This document shows, piece by piece, positions 12,124-12,232 of a DNA stretch of 12,232 nucleotides. The notes under the pieces were generated by a model that worked only from the letters and a program-made list of their open reading frames with translations, was not told where the DNA came from and searched no databases. The translations under genes were made by a program, and so were the position numbers. Every line of letters begins with the position of its first letter. Position 1 is the first letter of the stretch. The DNA lies in contig JAHJRB010000004.1 of assembly GCA_018831025.1 (NCBI GenBank), positions 1-12,232 on the forward strand. Reading direction: 5' to 3'. Source of the DNA: Nanobdellota archaeon. GTDB taxonomy: Archaea; Nanobdellota; Nanobdellia; SCGC-AAA011-G17; ARS1403.

Positions 12124-12178
12124 TAATCCAAACCCCTGTAGCAAAGTAATATATTTTCACTTGTGTTATTTTTCTCAT
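12068..12178 (-). CDS. possible 36-residue single-pass membrane protein at the right end of the element
   Basis: From ATG at 12178: MRKITQVKIYYFATGVWITT followed by LLFVLAILGRLLMNIQ, then TAA. One membrane segment spans about residues 10-30. A G-rich Shine-Dalgarno sequence GGGGGAT (12190-12184) stands five bases before the ATG, like those of TFB and lsm, and is the main support. Its 3' half is antisense to the 71-aa gene, so one of the two may not be real or both may be expressed convergently. It sits 20 nt inside the right inverted repeat. Confidence 0.42.
   Translation of the reverse strand: MRKITQVKIYYFATGVWITTLLFVLAILGRLLMNIQ
12115..12139 (+). terminator. possible weak stem-loop terminator
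   Basis: ACAGGG (12115-12120) pairs with CCCTGT (12134-12139) around a 13-nt loop, at the end of the 71-aa gene. T-rich sequence follows at 12152-12183. The long loop makes it weak. Confidence 0.25.
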
Positions 12179-12198
12179 TTTTTATCCCCCTTAATCAA

Positions 12199-12222
12199 AA
12201 GTCCCTCTTGTGTTACAATGCA
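12199..12222 (-). repeat. right terminal inverted repeat
   Basis: Its reverse complement begins TGCATTGTAACA and ends AGGGACTT, matching the left repeat at 21 of 24 positions. Confidence 0.85.
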
Positions 12223-12231
12223 TGGTCAACC
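12223..12231 (+). repeat. right target-site duplication, TGGTCAACC
   Basis: Exact nine-base copy of 10095-10103 in the same orientation, immediately outside the right inverted repeat and one base from the end of the window. Confidence 0.8.
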
Positions 12232-12232
12232 G

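Larger units (their letters stand above)
10104..12222. mobile_element. transposon-like element with inverted termini and no transposase (2119 bp)
   Basis: Terminal inverted repeats of 24 nt (21/24 identical) at 10104-10127 and 12199-12222 are flanked by an exact 9-bp direct repeat. These are the marks of DDE-type transposition with an 8-9 bp target duplication. The interior holds about six to eight short genes, mostly membrane proteins, on both strands. No open frame is long enough for a transposase and no transposase motif is recognised. It would therefore be a non-autonomous element mobilised in trans, or one whose transposase has been lost. I cannot assign an IS family from the ends (TGCATTGTAACA...). 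Confidence 0.75.

Noticed and set aside
11754..12131. Minus-strand open frame of 125 codons.
   Set aside because: It is antisense to two membrane-protein genes with good starts and operon spacing, and its composition is typical of the complement of hydrophobic coding sequence.
1..12232. CRISPR array, rRNA genes or riboswitch.
   Set aside because: No regularly spaced repeats, rRNA-like sequence or structured leader was seen.

Overview
The window comes from an archaeon with a very AT-rich genome. The evidence is an archaeal transcription factor B, Alba, the archaeal/eukaryotic-type ribosomal proteins eL37, eS8 and eS17, an archaeal Sm-like protein, a Tyr/His/Lys tRNA-splicing endonuclease, a tRNA with a bulge-helix-bulge intron, and TATA boxes about 26 nt ahead of many start codons. 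Many genes look leaderless and a minority carry G-rich Shine-Dalgarno sequences. Gene density, gene size and composition suggest a DPANN-type lineage (Woesearchaeales/Pacearchaeales-like), but that is inference.

Region 1 (1-1315) is information processing: tRNA-Leu(UAG), a small membrane protein, the classic lsm-rpl37e operon on the minus strand and divergent rps8e. Region 2 (1398-4597) is a TFB gene carrying a 515-residue LAGLIDADG intein, followed 1 nt later by two tightly packed genes of unknown function. Region 3 (4594-7283) is an RNA-maturation block. RNase Z and the tRNA-splicing endonuclease EndA diverge from one shared TATA-like box, followed by a winged-helix protein and eS17. Region 4 (7291-9967) holds alba, a pair of small membrane proteins (one only 38 aa) and a CPA2/Kef-type antiporter with an RCK domain. 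An intron-containing tRNA-Met(CAU) follows on the minus strand, 1 nt beyond the antiporter stop.

Region 5 (10095-12231) has transposon architecture. A 2119-bp segment is bounded by 24-nt terminal inverted repeats (21/24 identical), and these are flanked immediately by a 9-bp direct repeat, TGGTCAACC. I see no transposase inside. The contents are short genes, mostly one- to three-pass membrane proteins, plus a bidirectional promoter on a near-perfect 23-bp palindrome.

Two observations stand out. First, alba is broken after its first 33 codons by a 32-nt segment with an in-frame stop. Removing exactly 32 nt restores a normal Alba helix 1, so it behaves like a mini-intron, yet a full canonical bulge-helix-bulge is not evident. 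The window also encodes the splicing endonuclease and a tRNA with a perfect canonical intron for comparison. Second, the transposase-less element with intact ends and target-site duplication has an undescribed membrane-protein cargo. The TFB intein, inserted in the B-reader/B-linker region, is a third mobile insertion in core machinery.
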